A DNA stretch of 38,175 nt from a virus. The stretch spans positions 1 through 38,175 of IMG/VR virus record IMGVR_UViG_3300035672_000073. One strand, written 5' to 3'. Shown piece by piece: positions 37,161 to 38,175 of the stretch. Below the pieces are notes generated by a model, which was not told the DNA's origin, made no database searches, and saw only the letters and a list, made by a program, of their open reading frames with translations. Position numbers and translations under genes: made by a program. Within the stretch, counting starts at the first letter, position 1; every line of letters starts with the position of its first letter.

Positions 37161-37582
37161 TGGCTTCCGTGAAGAAGTGTGGCCTATGTCATCGTAAGTT
37201 GCACCAAAAATGTTGCAATCATAAGTAACGATGTCACTGCACAATAACCCCCACATCTTGGGGGGATAGAGATGGGTACCACAAGGCACGAGCAAAATCT
37301 TATACCGTGTTGTAACCGCAACTGCTCGACAAGCCCTTCCTGAGATGACCGCCGATAACTGGCTTCTGAGTGCGAACAGTCACATTCGCACATGCAAGTG
37401 CCGTTCTTAGCTTTGTTCTGGCCAGCGAACAGAAGCACTCTCTACCTTCCGAATCTGCGGCCTGTTAAGTCGATTGTTCTGACTCATTCGACCTAATACG
37501 AATTCACGTGTCAAAGCCGAAGTTCTTTGCGAGAGTCTCTCCTCGTTGGGCTATGAGTTCACTCAGGATAGGAGAGTTCGAG
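37161..37582. promoter_or_regulatory. Divergent control region with operator-like dyads
   Basis: No gene is supported in these 422 bases between the leftward nuclease-methyltransferase gene and the rightward gene at 37583. GTGCGAA-CAGTCACA-TTCGCAC (37370-37391) is a perfect 7-bp inverted repeat with an 8-base spacer, suitable for a dimeric repressor. GTCGA / TCGAC with 14 bases between (37469-37492) is a weaker second dyad. TAATAC at 37494 is a possible -10 for the rightward gene, without a good -35. Confidence 0.45.
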
Positions 37583-37900
37583 ATGAAGAAGCAACCAGTG
37601 GATGCGAAGAAGGCCGCTGCCAACGATAAGGACAATGGCAACGGGAAGACGATCAAGGCCGCGAAGCGAACCAAGCCAGCCGACGATGCGAAATATGTCA
37701 TCGGCGTCACAGACACCGTGCGCCGAGGTTTCTTGAAGGAGTTCTGCGACTTCACCAAGAAGAAAGGAACGGTGGATGCCGCGATGCTCGTCGCCGAGTT
37801 CGCCGGTCGCCAAATTGACGGGCACAAGATCGACGCGGCTCGAGTTCAGCGATACATCCGTTACGCCGTTAACAACGGACAGTTCAAGGTAACCAAGTGA
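37583..37900 (+). CDS. Lys-rich-tailed winged-helix-like protein, paralogue of 3148-3426
   Basis: 105 residues from ATG 37583, eight bases after AGGAG; the frame is open above this but lacks a ribosome site. A long basic tail (VDAKKAAANDKDNGNGKTIK) resembles a histone-like extension. It is followed by a domain with RRGFLKEFCDFTKKKGTVDA, LVAEFAGRQIDGHKIDAARV and QRYIRYA. This matches the 3148 gene at equivalent places. It probably binds DNA, with the tail giving non-specific affinity. It is coupled to the next gene by a GTGA overlap. Likely role: nucleoid-type or regulatory protein. Confidence 0.65.
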   Translation: MKKQPVDAKKAAANDKDNGNGKTIKAAKRTKPADDAKYVIGVTDTVRRGFLKEFCDFTKKKGTVDAAMLVAEFAGRQIDGHKIDAARVQRYIRYAVNNGQFKVTK

Positions 37901-38175
37901 GCGGGATCAAGTTCTCTCCCGGCTCCGTCTTTATTACTCCCGGTGCCCAGGAGCAGTTCACAGCCAGCGGCGATGACCCGCTGGCTTATCTGGTCCGGCA
38001 TATCGCTGGCGATTGGGGAGAACTCTCGCCCGAGGATATCGCGGAGAACGAGTTGAGCGTGCGCGAAGGATTTCGCATTCTGTCAGCTTACACACTCAGC
38101 ACGGGCGTGAAGTTCTGGGTCATCACGGAAGCCGACCGGACCTCAACCTGTTTCCTTTTGCCCGAAGAATACTGA
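37897..38175 (+). CDS. Conserved small hypothetical protein (92 aa)
   Basis: 92 residues from GTG 37897, which overlaps the preceding stop (GTGA). It reads KFSPGSVFITPGAQEQF, then LVRHIAGDWGELSPEDIAEN, SVREGFRILSAYTLSTGVKF and WVITEADRTSTCFLLPEEY. The pattern 'PG...TPGA.E......P...L..H..GDWGEL...D..EN......G.RI.S.Y......K.WVITEADRs.T..LLPeeY' belongs to a widespread small protein of plasmids, phages and soil bacteria whose function is not established. It is complete and ends at the last base of the window. Confidence 0.8.
   Translation: MSGIKFSPGSVFITPGAQEQFTASGDDPLAYLVRHIAGDWGELSPEDIAENELSVREGFRILSAYTLSTGVKFWVITEADRTSTCFLLPEEY

Noticed and set aside
31684-37478. GTCGATTGTT shared by 31684-31693 and 37469-37478 as a common operator
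   Set aside because: A single 10-base match in 38 kb is expected by chance many times over.
1-38175. CRISPR array or insertion sequence
   Set aside because: No regularly spaced repeats of 25-40 bases, no transposase and no IS-type terminal inverted repeats were seen.

Overview
The window looks like a temperate, lambda-like siphophage genome or prophage. It has a tyrosine integrase at the left edge, a leftward HK97-type head and long non-contractile tail module, a small replication region, and accessory DNA-modification and defence genes on the right. No ribosomal or tRNA gene and no clear chromosomal flank is visible. Three small proteins (1262-1414, 1480-1689, 34578-34769) resemble small hypothetical proteins I associate with Acidobacteriota, so a soil Acidobacteriota host is my best guess. 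That is pattern recognition, not proof.

Layout. 1-1248: integrase and its terminator. 1262-2236: three small leftward genes. 2237-2612: divergent control region with a palindrome. 2613-4202: five small rightward genes, two of which carry the same short leader hairpin. 4236-8439: leftward receptor-binding and tail-accessory genes. 8451-18940: tail tip, two minor tail proteins, tape measure, gpG/gpT chaperones (probable -1 frameshift) and major tail protein. 19000-21005: head-tail joining genes. 21174-27208: capsid, protease, portal and terminases, with terminators after the protease and the capsid genes. 27349-29527: HNH nuclease, small genes, and a glycosyltransferase fused to a DNA methyltransferase. 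29706-31607: zinc ribbon, membrane protein, replication initiator with internal iteron-like repeats, and an HTH protein. 31830-32880: a 2-oxoglutarate/Fe(II) oxygenase of TET/JBP type with an overlapping zinc-ribbon gene. 33267-34498: TIR-like protein plus membrane protein. 34830-37160: nuclease-methyltransferase fusion. 37583-38175: two rightward genes, one a paralogue of 3148-3426.

How it may work. The structural genes form a standard order, read leftward from terminase to tail fibres. The replication gene seems to carry its own origin, as lambda O does. The most unusual content is a set that could make a hypermodified base: an oxygenase that could hydroxylate thymine or 5-methylcytosine, and a GT31-like glycosyltransferase joined to an amino-methyltransferase. 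Beside it sit a TIR/transmembrane pair and a single-chain restriction-modification-like protein. Together they suggest a phage that protects its own DNA and attacks competitors. No endolysin, holin or CI-type repressor could be recognised.
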